Assembly (NCBI GenBank): GCA_020847395.1
Contig: JADLCD010000040.1
Coordinates: forward strand, 1 to 64,000
Length of the DNA stretch: 64,000 nt
Direction of reading: 5' to 3'
Source of the DNA: Chitinophagaceae bacterium
Lineage (GTDB): Bacteria; Bacteroidota; Bacteroidia; Chitinophagales; Chitinophagaceae
Shown here: positions 36,188-45,789 of the stretch, one piece after another
Layout: the number at the start of each line of letters is the position of its first letter
Numbering within the stretch: position 1 is the first letter of the stretch
Program-made: the position numbers and the translations under genes
Notes under the pieces: model-generated
Database searches by the model: none
The model's input: only the letters and a program-made list of their open reading frames with translations
What the model was told of the DNA's origin: nothing

Positions 36188-36289
36188 TAAATGAGGTATT
36201 GAAATTTGAAATGCCTTGTTTTTATTTGCAAACTTGTGTTAACTTTCCAACGAATCATTAAAATTATTTTATCAACTTATATTTATTAA

Positions 36290-37555
36290 ATGGGTGGTAA
36301 AAGCTTATCCTATAAGAAAAAAATTATAAAACAGCTTTATTTTGCTAACCTGCTATCCTGCGCTGAGTTAAGTTCAAAAATTGAGAAGAGTTTATCGCTT
36401 ACCACAAAAATGCTGAACGAACTTATTGCAGAAGGCACCGTGGCTGAAACAGGGTATGCGCCTTCCAGTGGCGGCAGGCGCCCGCTGATGTATTCGCTTA
36501 AAGATGACATATTTTATACTGTGGCTGTTGCTATGGACCAGTTTTTTACCCGTATAGCCATTATGGATATGCGGAATAATTATGTGCAGCCCGTAGAAAA
36601 ATTTGAATTACGTCTTGCAGACAACCCGGATGCATTATACGTTCTGGTAAAACGTATTGAAGAAGTGATTACGCAGTCCGGCATCAGCAAAAATAAAATT
36701 GCAGGCATCGGTATTGGCATGCCGGGCTTTATAAATGCAAATGAAGGCGCCAACTATACATTTCTAAAAGCAAACGACGAAAGTCTTACAGAATACATTT
36801 CGAAGAAAACAGGCATACCGGCATTTATTGAAAACGACTCCAGTATAGTAGCGCTGGCAGAGTTGCGTTTTGGCGCTGCACGCAACCGCAAAAACGCGAT
36901 GGTAATTAATATTGGTTGGGGTGTAGGTTTGGGAATGATAATGGGCGGAGAGTTGTTTAGAGGGGAGAATGGTTTTGCTGGTGAATTCAGTCATATACCT
37001 TTATTTAACAACGGTAAGCTGTGCAGTTGTGGTAAAAGCGGTTGTCTTGAAACGGAGACTTCTCTTTTTGTTATTGTTGAAAAAGCAAAAAGCGGTATAC
37101 AGGCAGGAAGAGTTACCGCTTTGAAGCAATTGATTTCCGGTAAGGAAGAAAATCTTGAAAAAGATGCGGAAACCATTATTAATTCAGCAGGTAAGGGCGA
37201 CAGGTTTGCAATTGAGTTATTATCAGAAGCAGGATATAATATAGGACGCGGTATTGCGATATTAATACATTTACTCAATCCTGGTATTATAGTGTTAAGC
37301 GGCAGAGGCGCTTCTGCAGGTAAAATATGGCAGGCGCCTATTCAGCAGGCCTTGAATGAACATTGCATACCCCGTTTATCTGCTAATACCGAAATAGCTT
37401 TATCTCATTTAGGATACGAAGCTGAACTTATTGGCAGCGCAGCACTGGTAATGGAAAAATATGGCGAGGCTGTAAAAAAATCATCTAAAAAAGACAAGGA
37501 TAACGCTGCAAAATTTCGTGCTGTAAAGTATGAAGGCACCCGGCAAACGCATTAA
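36290..37555 (+). CDS. ROK-family transcriptional regulator or kinase with N-terminal HTH
   Basis: The first 65 residues form a winged-helix-like DNA-binding segment (KKKIIKQLYFANLLSCAELS, wing SSGGRRP). The rest is a ROK sugar-kinase domain: GIGIGMPGFIN, a substrate/ATP region VINIGWGVGLGMIMGGELFR, and the ROK zinc site GEFSHIPLF...CSCGKSGCLE. NagC/Mlc-like repressors have this layout. Its target could be amino-sugar or cell-wall-recycling genes such as the neighbouring anmK, but that is inference from position only. Confidence 0.9.
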   Translation: MGGKSLSYKKKIIKQLYFANLLSCAELSSKIEKSLSLTTKMLNELIAEGTVAETGYAPSSGGRRPLMYSLKDDIFYTVAVAMDQFFTRIAIMDMRNNYVQPVEKFELRLADNPDALYVLVKRIEEVITQSGISKNKIAGIGIGMPGFINANEGANYTFLKANDESLTEYISKKTGIPAFIENDSSIVALAELRFGAARNRKNAMVINIGWGVGLGMIMGGELFRGENGFAGEFSHIPLFNNGKLCSCGKSGCLETETSLFVIVEKAKSGIQAGRVTALKQLISGKEENLEKDAETIINSAGKGDRFAIELLSEAGYNIGRGIAILIHLLNPGIIVLSGRGASAGKIWQAPIQQALNEHCIPRLSANTEIALSHLGYEAELIGSAALVMEKYGEAVKKSSKKDKDNAAKFRAVKYEGTRQTH

Positions 37556-37732
37556 AATTATTTAATGCCTCAACGGCTGATATCATTACAGAAAAATACT
37601 GATTTTTAAAAACTCCTTTGAGATTACGAAAAATTTCTTCCTGATAATTAATCCGGATTTTTAATCCATATGTTCTGTCTAAAAATATTTCCTCACCACA
37701 CATTTCACAGGATTGATTTACTTTAGCGCCTC

Positions 37733-38953
37733 ATGTTGTTTAAAGATATTATAGCGCAGAACGAGGTGAAGGATCACCTTATTCAAATGGTTAACCAAAA
37801 CCGGTTAAGTCATGCATTATTATTGTTGGGAAAAGAAGGTTCAGGCGCACTTCCGCTTGCCATTGCTTTTGCCAATTATGTGAGTTTATTTTCTACAGGT
37901 AATGATGCGGCGGAACCTGCTCCATCACTATTCGGTAACGAGCCGGTTTCTTCAGAAAAAACAGAACATACTACCTGGGCTGAAGCTGATGCCTGGTTAC
38001 AAAAGCAAACCACCTATTCCAAAATTGCAGGAATGGTGCACCCCGACATTCATTTTTCATATCCTGTTATTCCCCGAAAAGCAGGCGACAAGCCTGTAAG
38101 CACGGATTATATAACAGAATGGAGGGAATTTGTGCAGCAATATCCTTATGGCAATGCCTATGATTGGCTGCAATTTATTGGTGCAGAAAACAAGCAGGGT
38201 AATATTACCGCATATGAATGCACAGACATCATCAGGAAACTTAATTTGAAAAGTTTTGAAAGCAATTTTAAGATATTGCTGATGTGGCTGCCTGAATATT
38301 TGGGCAATGAAGGAAACAAGTTGCTAAAGCTTATTGAAGAGCCGCCACCCAATACTTTATTTTTATTGGTTGCAGAAAATGAAAGTTTGATTTTGCCTAC
38401 TATTTTATCGCGCACGCAACTCGTTAAAATACCTGCATTACAGGCTTCAGAAATCCAGGCTGCATTGCAGCAAAGAGCTGCGGTTTCACCCGACCAGGCA
38501 AGACAAATATCATTGGTAAGTGAAGGTAATTATCACGAAGCATTGCAGTTGCTGCAACACACTGGTGAAGACTGGCAGAGCATGTTACGGGAATGGCTAA
38601 ACGCAATTATAAGAACGGGGCCGGTTGCACAGGTAAAATGGGTAGAAGAAATAAGCAGGCAGGGGCGCGAAAAGCAAAAGCAATTCTTAAGATATTTTAA
38701 TCACCTGCTGGAGCAAAGTATCCGTTTGCAAATTATGCCGGAGCCTGGTAATCAATTGCCGGATGCGGAAAAAGATTTTGCCGAAAGATTGAATAAAATA
38801 GCTGCCCTGTCTCAACACCAGTTAATTATTGAAGAACTTGATAAAGCAGTATACTATATAGAGAGAAACGCCAACGCGAAAATGCTTTTTCATGCGCTTA
38901 CCATAAAGCTGTATCATATAATAAGTTTAAAAGAAGCGGTAGAGATAAAGTGA
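37733..38953 (+). CDS. holB: DNA polymerase III delta' subunit (HolB-like clamp-loader protein)
   Basis: The opening FKDIIAQNEVKDHLIQMVNQ and NRLSHALLLLGKEGSG are the clamp-loader start, and LPEYLGNEGNKLLKLIEEPP is the delta' core. LPTILSRTQLVKIPAL carries the SRT arginine-finger-type motif. The Walker A position reads GKEGSGALPLA without the usual Lys-Thr/Ser, and the zinc cysteines of bacterial delta' are missing. Delta' of E. coli also lacks ATPase activity. The 406 residues include a Bacteroidota-type insertion around 60-110. Confidence 0.92.
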   Translation: MLFKDIIAQNEVKDHLIQMVNQNRLSHALLLLGKEGSGALPLAIAFANYVSLFSTGNDAAEPAPSLFGNEPVSSEKTEHTTWAEADAWLQKQTTYSKIAGMVHPDIHFSYPVIPRKAGDKPVSTDYITEWREFVQQYPYGNAYDWLQFIGAENKQGNITAYECTDIIRKLNLKSFESNFKILLMWLPEYLGNEGNKLLKLIEEPPPNTLFLLVAENESLILPTILSRTQLVKIPALQASEIQAALQQRAAVSPDQARQISLVSEGNYHEALQLLQHTGEDWQSMLREWLNAIIRTGPVAQVKWVEEISRQGREKQKQFLRYFNHLLEQSIRLQIMPEPGNQLPDAEKDFAERLNKIAALSQHQLIIEELDKAVYYIERNANAKMLFHALTIKLYHIISLKEAVEIK

Positions 38954-39062
38954 TTTTGGTTGATGTAACTATACAATTTTTTGTATAAAAAATGGAGTGC
39001 AGATGATTTCCGGGAATGTGCATGTTTTATACACTACAATATCTCCCAGCCAGGTTTTACAA

Positions 39063-39596
39063 TTATATCACTACATTTTTGCGTACGCTGAAGCCAATCA
39101 TCGTTCTGTTTTCCCAACTTTTTTCATTTTCTTTTTCTGCAGAAAGATTTTCCATAGCTGCAAAAATTTGAGTAAGCTGTTCGTTATGCAGACTAACCAA
39201 TGTTTTTAAATCTTTTACTTCTGCACTTAACCCTGTATAGTCCATTACTAATTTTCTTGCTTCTACAAATGCCCTCATAATAGCAATATTCATGTGAATA
39301 GCTTTATCGGTATGTAACACACTGCTTAGCATGGCAATTCCCTGCTCTGTAAAAGCAAAAGGCAAATACCGGTTACCTCCGCGCTGGTTTGAGGTGCTTA
39401 ATCTGCACCTCAAATGTTCAAACTCATCTTTAGTAAGTTCAAACATAAAATCAGCCGGAAACCTTTTAGCATTCTGCCGCACGGCGCGTTTCAGATATTT
39501 GGTTTCAATTTCATATAACATAGCCAAATCAAGATCCAGCATTGCCTTTTGCCCTCGTATATCATATATCCTGCTGTGAATAATTTGTAATTGCAT
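39063..39596 (-). CDS. ORF6N domain-containing protein
   Basis: Residues 1-100 are the phage-derived ORF6N DNA-binding domain: IIHSRIYDIRGQKAMLDLDL, AMLYEIETKYLKRAVRQNAK, RFPADFMFELTKDEFEHLRC and the YLPFAFTEQGIAMLSSVL end. A coiled-coil-prone tail follows and ends RTMIGFSVRKN. ORF6N proteins occur in phages and many Bacteroidota genomes in several copies; the function is unknown. A second, shorter member lies at 45790-46167, so the two bracket the five-gene uronide operon. Confidence 0.88.
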   Translation of the reverse strand: MQLQIIHSRIYDIRGQKAMLDLDLAMLYEIETKYLKRAVRQNAKRFPADFMFELTKDEFEHLRCRLSTSNQRGGNRYLPFAFTEQGIAMLSSVLHTDKAIHMNIAIMRAFVEARKLVMDYTGLSAEVKDLKTLVSLHNEQLTQIFAAMENLSAEKENEKSWENRTMIGFSVRKNVVI

Positions 39597-39827
39597 AACT
39601 CACCATTTTCCGGCTTAACCAAAGCCATCCACTAAAGTACAATTTTTTCAAGGCAATTTGCTAAATTATTTAGCTTTTTTGTTTGAAAAATATCCGCCTT
39701 AGTATAAGCACTTAGGGTTATTCCGCAACATTTATGTAAATTATTTTGTATGAATTATCAGGCATGCATTTTACTAGTTGAAAATGAACAGAGGTTAATG
39801 ATAAACTCACCAATCCTGTCATACCAC

Positions 39828-41069
39828 TCATTTTTCTTCTTCGTCATAATTCATTTCTTTTTTAAAAGTTTCTTCCAGGAAAAACAGCGCTATAAAAGCT
39901 AAAAGATAGGCAAGCAAACCTGTAATCAGTGCGCTGTAAATAATACCTGAACCGGGTTTTAATAATGAGAAAAGCGCAGTTAGCGGAATAACTGTTGCAC
40001 GTACAAAATTGGGAATGGTAGTAGCTACCGTAGCCCTTAGATTAGAGCCAAAGAGTTCTGCGGCTACGGTAATAAAAAGCGTCCAGTAACCGCTGGAAAA
40101 CCCAAGACAGGCACATACTACATATAACATATTAGCAGATTTAATTGGCGCCAGTAAATAAACAAGCACCAACAAAAACGATATGGAGAGAAATACCAAA
40201 ATGGCTTTTTTTCTGCTTCGCAAATACTGGCTTAAAAAACCACTTACCAGGTTACCCGCTACCTGACCTGAGAATGCAAACATTACTGCTTTTCCTGCAT
40301 TGATAGGTTTTTCTAAACCCATCGCAGTACTAATTTCAGGAGAGAAGGTAATTAATATACCCACCACAAACCATATCGGCATCCCAATAATTATCCCATT
40401 CAGGTATTTAAAAAATCGTTTACGGTTATTAAACAACATCATCACATTTCCCCGCTGCACTTTTTGTTCTTTAAGCTGCTCAAAAATGCCCGATTCAAAA
40501 ACACGGAACCGTAAAATAAGCAATAGCAATCCTAAGCCGCCACCAATAAAATACGATATGCGCCAGTCGAAAATAGAAGAAACAAGATAGGCCAGCAATG
40601 CACCCAGCACGCCCATAGTTGCTACTAACGTTGCCCCATACCCTCTTTTCTCCGAAGGTAGTATTTCTGATACCAATGTAATACCGGCGCCTAATTCGCC
40701 GGCAAGTCCAAAGCCTGCAATAAAACGCAACACGGCATACGCGCCTACTGAATGAACTAATCCATTACCGATATTAGCCAAAGAATAAATTAAAATAGAA
40801 CCAAACAATACAGATAATCTTCCCCGCTTATCTCCCATAATTCCCCAAAAAATACCTCCAATCAGCATACCGGCCATTTGCAGGTTTAGCAGCATTAGCC
40901 CGTCCTGCATAATGCTTTCCTGCGAAAGCCCTAATGAGGCAAGGCTTGGTACCCTAACAATACTGAACAGAAAAAGATCGTACATATCAACCATATAACC
41001 GAGCGCCGCTACCAAAACCGGCAATCGCATAAGTTGGCTCATTGTTGATGTAGATGTTGGCATTTGCAT
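39828..41069 (-). CDS. MFS transporter, predicted uronide/sugar uptake
   Basis: Twelve predicted membrane helices. The MFS loop 2-3 motif reads GGIFWGIMGDKRGRLSVLFG, and VSEILPSEKRGYGATLVATM lies after the fourth helix, as in sugar- and aromatic-acid-type symporters. It is the last gene of the leftward uronide operon, so uptake of the GH88 substrate or a related uronic acid is likely. The spacer between it and the SDR gene contains a repeat tract. Confidence 0.85.
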   Translation of the reverse strand: MQMPTSTSTMSQLMRLPVLVAALGYMVDMYDLFLFSIVRVPSLASLGLSQESIMQDGLMLLNLQMAGMLIGGIFWGIMGDKRGRLSVLFGSILIYSLANIGNGLVHSVGAYAVLRFIAGFGLAGELGAGITLVSEILPSEKRGYGATLVATMGVLGALLAYLVSSIFDWRISYFIGGGLGLLLLILRFRVFESGIFEQLKEQKVQRGNVMMLFNNRKRFFKYLNGIIIGMPIWFVVGILITFSPEISTAMGLEKPINAGKAVMFAFSGQVAGNLVSGFLSQYLRSRKKAILVFLSISFLLVLVYLLAPIKSANMLYVVCACLGFSSGYWTLFITVAAELFGSNLRATVATTIPNFVRATVIPLTALFSLLKPGSGIIYSALITGLLAYLLAFIALFFLEETFKKEMNYDEEEK

Positions 41070-41119
41070 GTGCTTTGTTATATGATGTTAGTAAATATCG
41101 TGTATACATTATCGTTAGT

Positions 41120-41180
41120 ACAACCTGAAACTTGTAACCAGAAACTTCAACCTTTTACCTCTCACCATCTACCTTTCACC
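41120..41180. repeat. Dispersed CTGAAAC/CTCACC-type intergenic repeat tract
   Basis: The tract reads ACCTGAAACTTGTAACCAGA followed by AACTTCAACC and repeats of CTCACC and CTTTCACC. The CTTGTAACCAGAAAC word is shared exactly with the tract at 7740-7823. Confidence 0.55.
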
Positions 41181-41183
41181 TCC

Positions 41184-41954
41184 TTACAGTCTCGGTATCG
41201 TCATCCCCCCATCTACCATAATTACCTGCCCGGTAGAATACAAAAAGCTACCTTTTGCAAGCGCTGCTACTGCCCTGGCTACATCTTCCGGTTCACCCCA
41301 GCGTTTTTGTACACATAGTCCTTCACTTATCAATTTATCATATTTTTCTTTTACGCCTGCAGTCATATCGGTGCGGATAATGCCGGGTCTCACTTCATAT
41401 ACCGGTATGTTATACTCACCTAACCTTACCGCAAACAGTTGTGTTGCCATACTCAATCCTGCTTTCGATAAGCAATACTCACCGCGATTTACCGAAGCTA
41501 CCGTTGCAGATATTGAGCTCACATTAATAATACAACCATTAAAGTCTTTATCCTGTTGTTTTTGTTCTATCATCCAGTTGGCTGCCTTTTGCGTAAGAAA
41601 ATAGCAACCCTTTAGATTTGTCGACATCACTTCATCATAGCTTTCCTCAGTTGCATCCAGGATATCTTTACGTTCTCTTGGCGCAATACCTGCATTGTTC
41701 ACCAAAATATGCAAAGCGCCATAATGCTCCCGGGTATTGCGAATCATGTTTTCCCTGTCTGTAGCAGACGCAATACTCCCCCTGCAATAAATTACTGCTG
41801 CGCCTGATGCTTTCAGTTCATCAATCGCTGTTTGCACAGCATCTTCAGGGCGCGTTCCATTCACCGCAATATTAAATCCTTCTCTTGCCAATTGAGTGGC
41901 AATACCAAAACCTATTCCTCTTGTTCCGCCGGTAATCAATGCAACTCTTTTCAT
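41184..41954 (-). CDS. SDR-family oxidoreductase (3-ketoacyl-ACP-reductase-like) in the uronide operon
   Basis: The cofactor-binding motif is TGGTRGIG (8-15). NNAG lies near 86, the catalytic Ser is in VSSISATV, and the Tyr-Lys pair is in GEYCLSKAG. At 256 residues it is a classical SDR. Despite resemblance to fatty-acid reductases, its place between an MFS transporter and a Gfo/Idh oxidoreductase suggests it reduces or oxidises a keto-uronic acid intermediate. Confidence 0.86.
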   Translation of the reverse strand: MKRVALITGGTRGIGFGIATQLAREGFNIAVNGTRPEDAVQTAIDELKASGAAVIYCRGSIASATDRENMIRNTREHYGALHILVNNAGIAPRERKDILDATEESYDEVMSTNLKGCYFLTQKAANWMIEQKQQDKDFNGCIINVSSISATVASVNRGEYCLSKAGLSMATQLFAVRLGEYNIPVYEVRPGIIRTDMTAGVKEKYDKLISEGLCVQKRWGEPEDVARAVAALAKGSFLYSTGQVIMVDGGMTIPRL

Positions 41955-42095
41955 GCGTGTTTATTTTTTTGTGAACTAAGCAGCATTGCTGCTGTTAAGC
42001 ATTTTTTGCCTGGCTGTCCGGTGGGCAGGCGTCGCGCTTTTCAACTTTCTATGCTCTGTTCAGCATATATATTGCTGCAAACTAATTTGCAATCA

Positions 42096-43253
42096 TCATA
42101 TCTTTTTTAATTCCGGCAAATCCAACCAGCTTTTCTTTTCCCAGCTTTCCAATCCTTTTTCGGCAAGTTGCACACCCTTTACGCCTTCTAATAAATCCCA
42201 GGGAAAAGGCTCATCTTTCACAACATGTTTTAAAAATAACTCCCACTGTACTTTAAATGCATTATCATACACTTCCTGTTCAGGCACTTTACTCCAGCCT
42301 TCAAAAAAATTAATGGGCTGAGTAATATCAGGATTCCAAACCGGTTTGGGTGTATTGCCATAGTGTTGAATATAACACTCCCGCAAACCCGCTACGGCAG
42401 AGCCTTTGGTGCCATCCACCTGCAATGTCAGCAAATCATCTCTTCTTACCCTTACCGCCCACGAAGAGTTGAACTGCGCAATCACGCCATTCTCCAATTC
42501 AAACGTTGCATACGCCGCATCATCGGCAGTACATTTATATGGCTTACCCTGTTCATCAATTCTTTCAGGAATATGCGTAGCGCCAAGGCAGGATACTGAT
42601 TTCACTTTTCCAAAAACATTATCCAAAACATAGCGCCAATGGCAAAGCATATCAATAATTATTCCGCCTCCATCTTCTTTGCGGTAATTCCACGAGGGGC
42701 GTTGCGCAGGAATCGAGTCTCCTTCAAAAACCCAATAACCAAACTCACCGCGCACAGAAAGTATCTTGCCAAAAAACCCTTGTTGTATAAGGCGCTTCAG
42801 TTTTATAATTCCCGGCAGCCAGAGCTTATCCTGCACAACACCATTTTTTACCCCTGCATCTTTACACAATTTATAAAGCGCCATTGCTTCCTTAGTATCA
42901 ATAGCAATAGGTTTTTCACAATAAATATGTTTGCCCGCAGCCACTGCTTTGCGAACCGCCTCAGCGCGTCGGGTAGTTGTTTGTGAATCAAAATAAATAG
43001 TATAGTAAGGGTCGGCCATTACTTCGCTGAGGTTGGTAGTCATTTTAGTTACTCCTGATAAGGCGCAAAGTTTTTTCAACTTGTTTTCATCGCGGCCAAC
43101 CAATATTGGATCGGGCATAATTGTTTCGCCTGGTGCAATTTTTACGCCACCCTGTTTTATAATTTCAGCTATCGAGCGCAGCAGGTGCTGGTTAGTGCCC
43201 ATACGACCTGTAACGCCATTCATAATAATGCCCACTTTATGTTCTTTCATCAT
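42096..43253 (-). CDS. Gfo/Idh/MocA-family oxidoreductase
   Basis: The NAD(P)-binding start is [20 protein letters not shown], with MNGVTGRMG in place of the usual GxGxxG. The family Lys lies in [15 protein letters not shown]. The second half is the alpha/beta substrate domain with [20 protein letters not shown]. Such enzymes oxidise or reduce sugar carbons, often making 3-keto sugars. It sits between the TIM-barrel isomerase and SDR genes in the same operon. Confidence 0.88.
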   Translation of the reverse strand: MMKEHKVGIIMNGVTGRMGTNQHLLRSIAEIIKQGGVKIAPGETIMPDPILVGRDENKLKKLCALSGVTKMTTNLSEVMADPYYTIYFDSQTTTRRAEAVRKAVAAGKHIYCEKPIAIDTKEAMALYKLCKDAGVKNGVVQDKLWLPGIIKLKRLIQQGFFGKILSVRGEFGYWVFEGDSIPAQRPSWNYRKEDGGGIIIDMLCHWRYVLDNVFGKVKSVSCLGATHIPERIDEQGKPYKCTADDAAYATFELENGVIAQFNSSWAVRVRRDDLLTLQVDGTKGSAVAGLRECYIQHYGNTPKPVWNPDITQPINFFEGWSKVPEQEVYDNAFKVQWELFLKHVVKDEPFPWDLLEGVKGVQLAEKGLESWEKKSWLDLPELKKI

Positions 43254-43309
43254 TGTGTTATTTAAATGTTTTACCTACTATTGTTATTTTAATTATTAAA
43301 AGTGATACG

Positions 43310-43350
43310 ATAAATGCGAGGTTCTCACGTTTCACTTCTCACCTCATTAA
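43310..43350. repeat. Dispersed TCTCACGTTTCAC repeat tract
   Basis: The spacer reads GGTTCTCACGTTTCACTTCT then CACCTC, words that recur at 1950-1977, 32583-32620 and elsewhere in the window. It lies between the isomerase and Gfo/Idh genes of the operon. Confidence 0.5.
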
Positions 43351-43363
43351 TGTATAATACATC

Positions 43364-44197
43364 TTATGCGTGTTCGATATACGCTTTGGTTATCTTATCC
43401 AAAAAAACCGACTGATCTTCCTCCCAGTATTGGGTTGAAAATATTTCCACTTCATTAAAACCATTAAACCCTGTAGCTTCTACCCAGGAGCGGATTTTAC
43501 GTATAGGAATACATCCATCTCCCATCAATCCTCTGTCGAGCAACATATCTGTTGTCGGTGATTTCCAGTCGCAGATATGAAAAGCAAACAAATGATCATT
43601 TTGCCCGCAGCGTTTTATTTCCTGTTCCAGCGCAGGGTCCCACCACAGGTGATATACATCTACAGCCACACCTACCATCGGAGAATTGATTGCTTGAGCC
43701 ATATCATTTGCCTGGCCTAAGGTATTAATGGCAGAGCGTGCATCTGCATACATCGGATGCAATGGTTCTATTGCAAGCCTTACGCCAGCCGCCGATGCGT
43801 CGGCCAATACCGTTTCAATTCCTTCCTGTATCTGCTTTCTTGAATCTTCAAGGCTTTGTGCCGGACTGGCGCCGCAAACCAGCACAATCAATGAAGTGCC
43901 TAATGCGGCGGCTTCTTCTATCGCTTTTCTATTATCATCAATAGCAAGTTTTCTTTTGTTTTTATCAACATCAGGAAAAAATCCGCCTCTGCAAAGTGAT
44001 ACTATATCTAATCCTTCATCGCGCAGTAATTTGCCGGTTTTCTTTATATCACGACCATCCAGCGCATCACGCCACACCGTAATGCCTTTTACACCAGCCG
44101 CCGCATACCTGCGGGCAGCCGTTTCAATATTCCAGGGCCTGGTAGTGATGGTATGTATGCATAATCTTGAAAAATCTTTATGTGGCGCTACACTCAT
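43364..44197 (-). CDS. Sugar phosphate isomerase/epimerase-type TIM-barrel protein
   Basis: The chosen ATG (44195-44197) gives MSVAPHKDFSRLCIHTITTR. An earlier in-frame Met would overlap the GH88 gene. The AP endonuclease 2-like barrel has the expected metal-ligand set: EPLHPMYA, GVAVDVYHLWWDP, LFAFHICDW and FNEVEIFS. Barrel proteins of this group epimerise, isomerise or cleave keto-sugars. With the neighbouring Gfo/Idh enzyme it may act on an oxidised uronide. Confidence 0.86.
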   Translation of the reverse strand: MSVAPHKDFSRLCIHTITTRPWNIETAARRYAAAGVKGITVWRDALDGRDIKKTGKLLRDEGLDIVSLCRGGFFPDVDKNKRKLAIDDNRKAIEEAAALGTSLIVLVCGASPAQSLEDSRKQIQEGIETVLADASAAGVRLAIEPLHPMYADARSAINTLGQANDMAQAINSPMVGVAVDVYHLWWDPALEQEIKRCGQNDHLFAFHICDWKSPTTDMLLDRGLMGDGCIPIRKIRSWVEATGFNGFNEVEIFSTQYWEEDQSVFLDKITKAYIEHA

Positions 44198-44231
44198 TGT
44201 TATTATGTTTATATCCGCAGAAAAATTACCG

Positions 44232-45632
44232 CTATTGTATATTGAAGAAAGTATAATACATTTCGTTATTAATAATGCGCTGCAGGTACAGTGCTGCTTC
44301 TCTTGCATGATAATCACCCCACATACTCGATTCTCCGTTTGGTATTTTACTTCCTTCCGGCGTGTAATCCCAACCGTTAGGGCGATGGTAGATAGAATGC
44401 AATATCAATCCCTGGTGATTTTCTTTTGTACTCAGGTAGGGTTCATGAAAGAGGGTATCCAACACTGTTAGTCCTGCCTGCCAGTACCGGGTTCCGCTTT
44501 CTTTATCTCCTTTTTGTTGTAAAAATTTCCCCAGGCGCAATAATCCCTGCGCTGCTATTGCAGCCGCAGAACTATCAACAGGTTCAAAATCATTATAGGG
44601 ATTGGCAGGGTTATTAAGATAATCTCCAAGGCGATGCAGCTGTGGCGCTCCTGTATCCCAATAAGGAATGCCATCAGCAGGTGTGTTATCAATATAAAAA
44701 TCGCAGGTTGCTTTTGCGGCTTTAAGCATGATATCTGTTATGGCTTTTTTGCCGCCAGGAACAGTATCTTCCTTTAATTGCTCAAACCATTCCAGCTCTT
44801 CCGCAAAACCGCACATTGCCCATGCAAGTCCTCGTGTCCAAGTGCTGAAGCCGGTATAGCCTTGTTGCGAATTAGGGCAACGATAGTTACCATCCTTCAC
44901 ATTAAAAATACATTCATGCGCAGTGCGGCCCCATGCATCATAAGTGTCGCGCCCTTCATCATAAAATACAGCATATTTTGCAGTGGCCGAAAGGTGTTGT
45001 ATGGCTCTTTCCAATAAATTAATTTTTATATCGCCTTCCGCCTGTAAAAAATGCCCAAGCCTATGTGAAACAATAAGTGCACGAACTGAGCGAATAGTAT
45101 CTACAAACAATGAATGCGGGCCATTAAAGGAGTGAATGAAACCGCCATCTTTAATAACCGTCCAGCGGCTGGCTTGTACAGCACCGGTAATTTTTAATGC
45201 CAGTATATAAAATTGTTTCTCCCATTCATTGAATTCAATTTTTCCTTCGTGCATAAGGCGTAGCAGGTTGCCGTATGTGCTCACATTATTAAACCCATGG
45301 TCATGCACGCCTATATGACTGATATGCGGCGCCATCTGGCTTACCGTATTTCGTCTTCCTGTTTCAAGCACTTTTTTATCGCCTGTTGCATCATATTGCA
45401 AAATAGCAGCGCCATATTCAAAGCCCTGTGTCCATTCAGTCCAACCTCTTGTAGTGTATTTTCCTGCTGCGGTAAATACCGGCGAACCTTTGCTGTGGTC
45501 ATAATTTTTTTCAATAAGAAAAATCTTTTTAGCGGAGAGATCCCAGAATGCTTTGAGTTTGGCATTTAAGTGAGATGCCTGCAAGCCTGTTTTAATTTTT
45601 ATCATTACCGTAGCACAATTTAAAGTCCTCAT
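44232..45632 (-). CDS. Glycoside hydrolase family 88 unsaturated glucuronyl hydrolase
   Basis: GH88 hydrates the 4,5-unsaturated uronic acid left by polysaccharide lyases and so releases it. The (alpha/alpha)6 barrel motifs are clear: TTRGWTEWTQGFEYGAAILQ, HIGVHDHGFNN, FIHSFNGPHSLFVDTIRSVR, FSTWTRGLAWAMCGFAEELE, GIPYWDTGAPQ, DSSAAAIAAQGLLRLG and the closing ESSMWGDYHAREAALYL. There is no signal peptide, so it works in the cytoplasm on imported oligosaccharides. A second possible start is the Met at codon 10. It is the first gene of the operon. Confidence 0.92.
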   Translation of the reverse strand: MRTLNCATVMIKIKTGLQASHLNAKLKAFWDLSAKKIFLIEKNYDHSKGSPVFTAAGKYTTRGWTEWTQGFEYGAAILQYDATGDKKVLETGRRNTVSQMAPHISHIGVHDHGFNNVSTYGNLLRLMHEGKIEFNEWEKQFYILALKITGAVQASRWTVIKDGGFIHSFNGPHSLFVDTIRSVRALIVSHRLGHFLQAEGDIKINLLERAIQHLSATAKYAVFYDEGRDTYDAWGRTAHECIFNVKDGNYRCPNSQQGYTGFSTWTRGLAWAMCGFAEELEWFEQLKEDTVPGGKKAITDIMLKAAKATCDFYIDNTPADGIPYWDTGAPQLHRLGDYLNNPANPYNDFEPVDSSAAAIAAQGLLRLGKFLQQKGDKESGTRYWQAGLTVLDTLFHEPYLSTKENHQGLILHSIYHRPNGWDYTPEGSKIPNGESSMWGDYHAREAALYLQRIINNEMYYTFFNIQ

Positions 45633-45789
45633 TATTTTAAATGAAGACCGATATTATGCTTTTAAGATAAATGTTTTTTGAATAGAAATGGCTTTCAGAG
45701 AAGAAAATGACATATCTGGTAAACTATTGTTGATCTAAGGCTGGAGAAGATTTGCCTGAATCGGTTTAATTCAGAGATTTTACGTGTCA

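Noticed and set aside
43728..44471. 247-codon frame opposite the isomerase and GH88 genes
   Set aside because: Antisense to two clear genes and spans their junction; a shadow frame.
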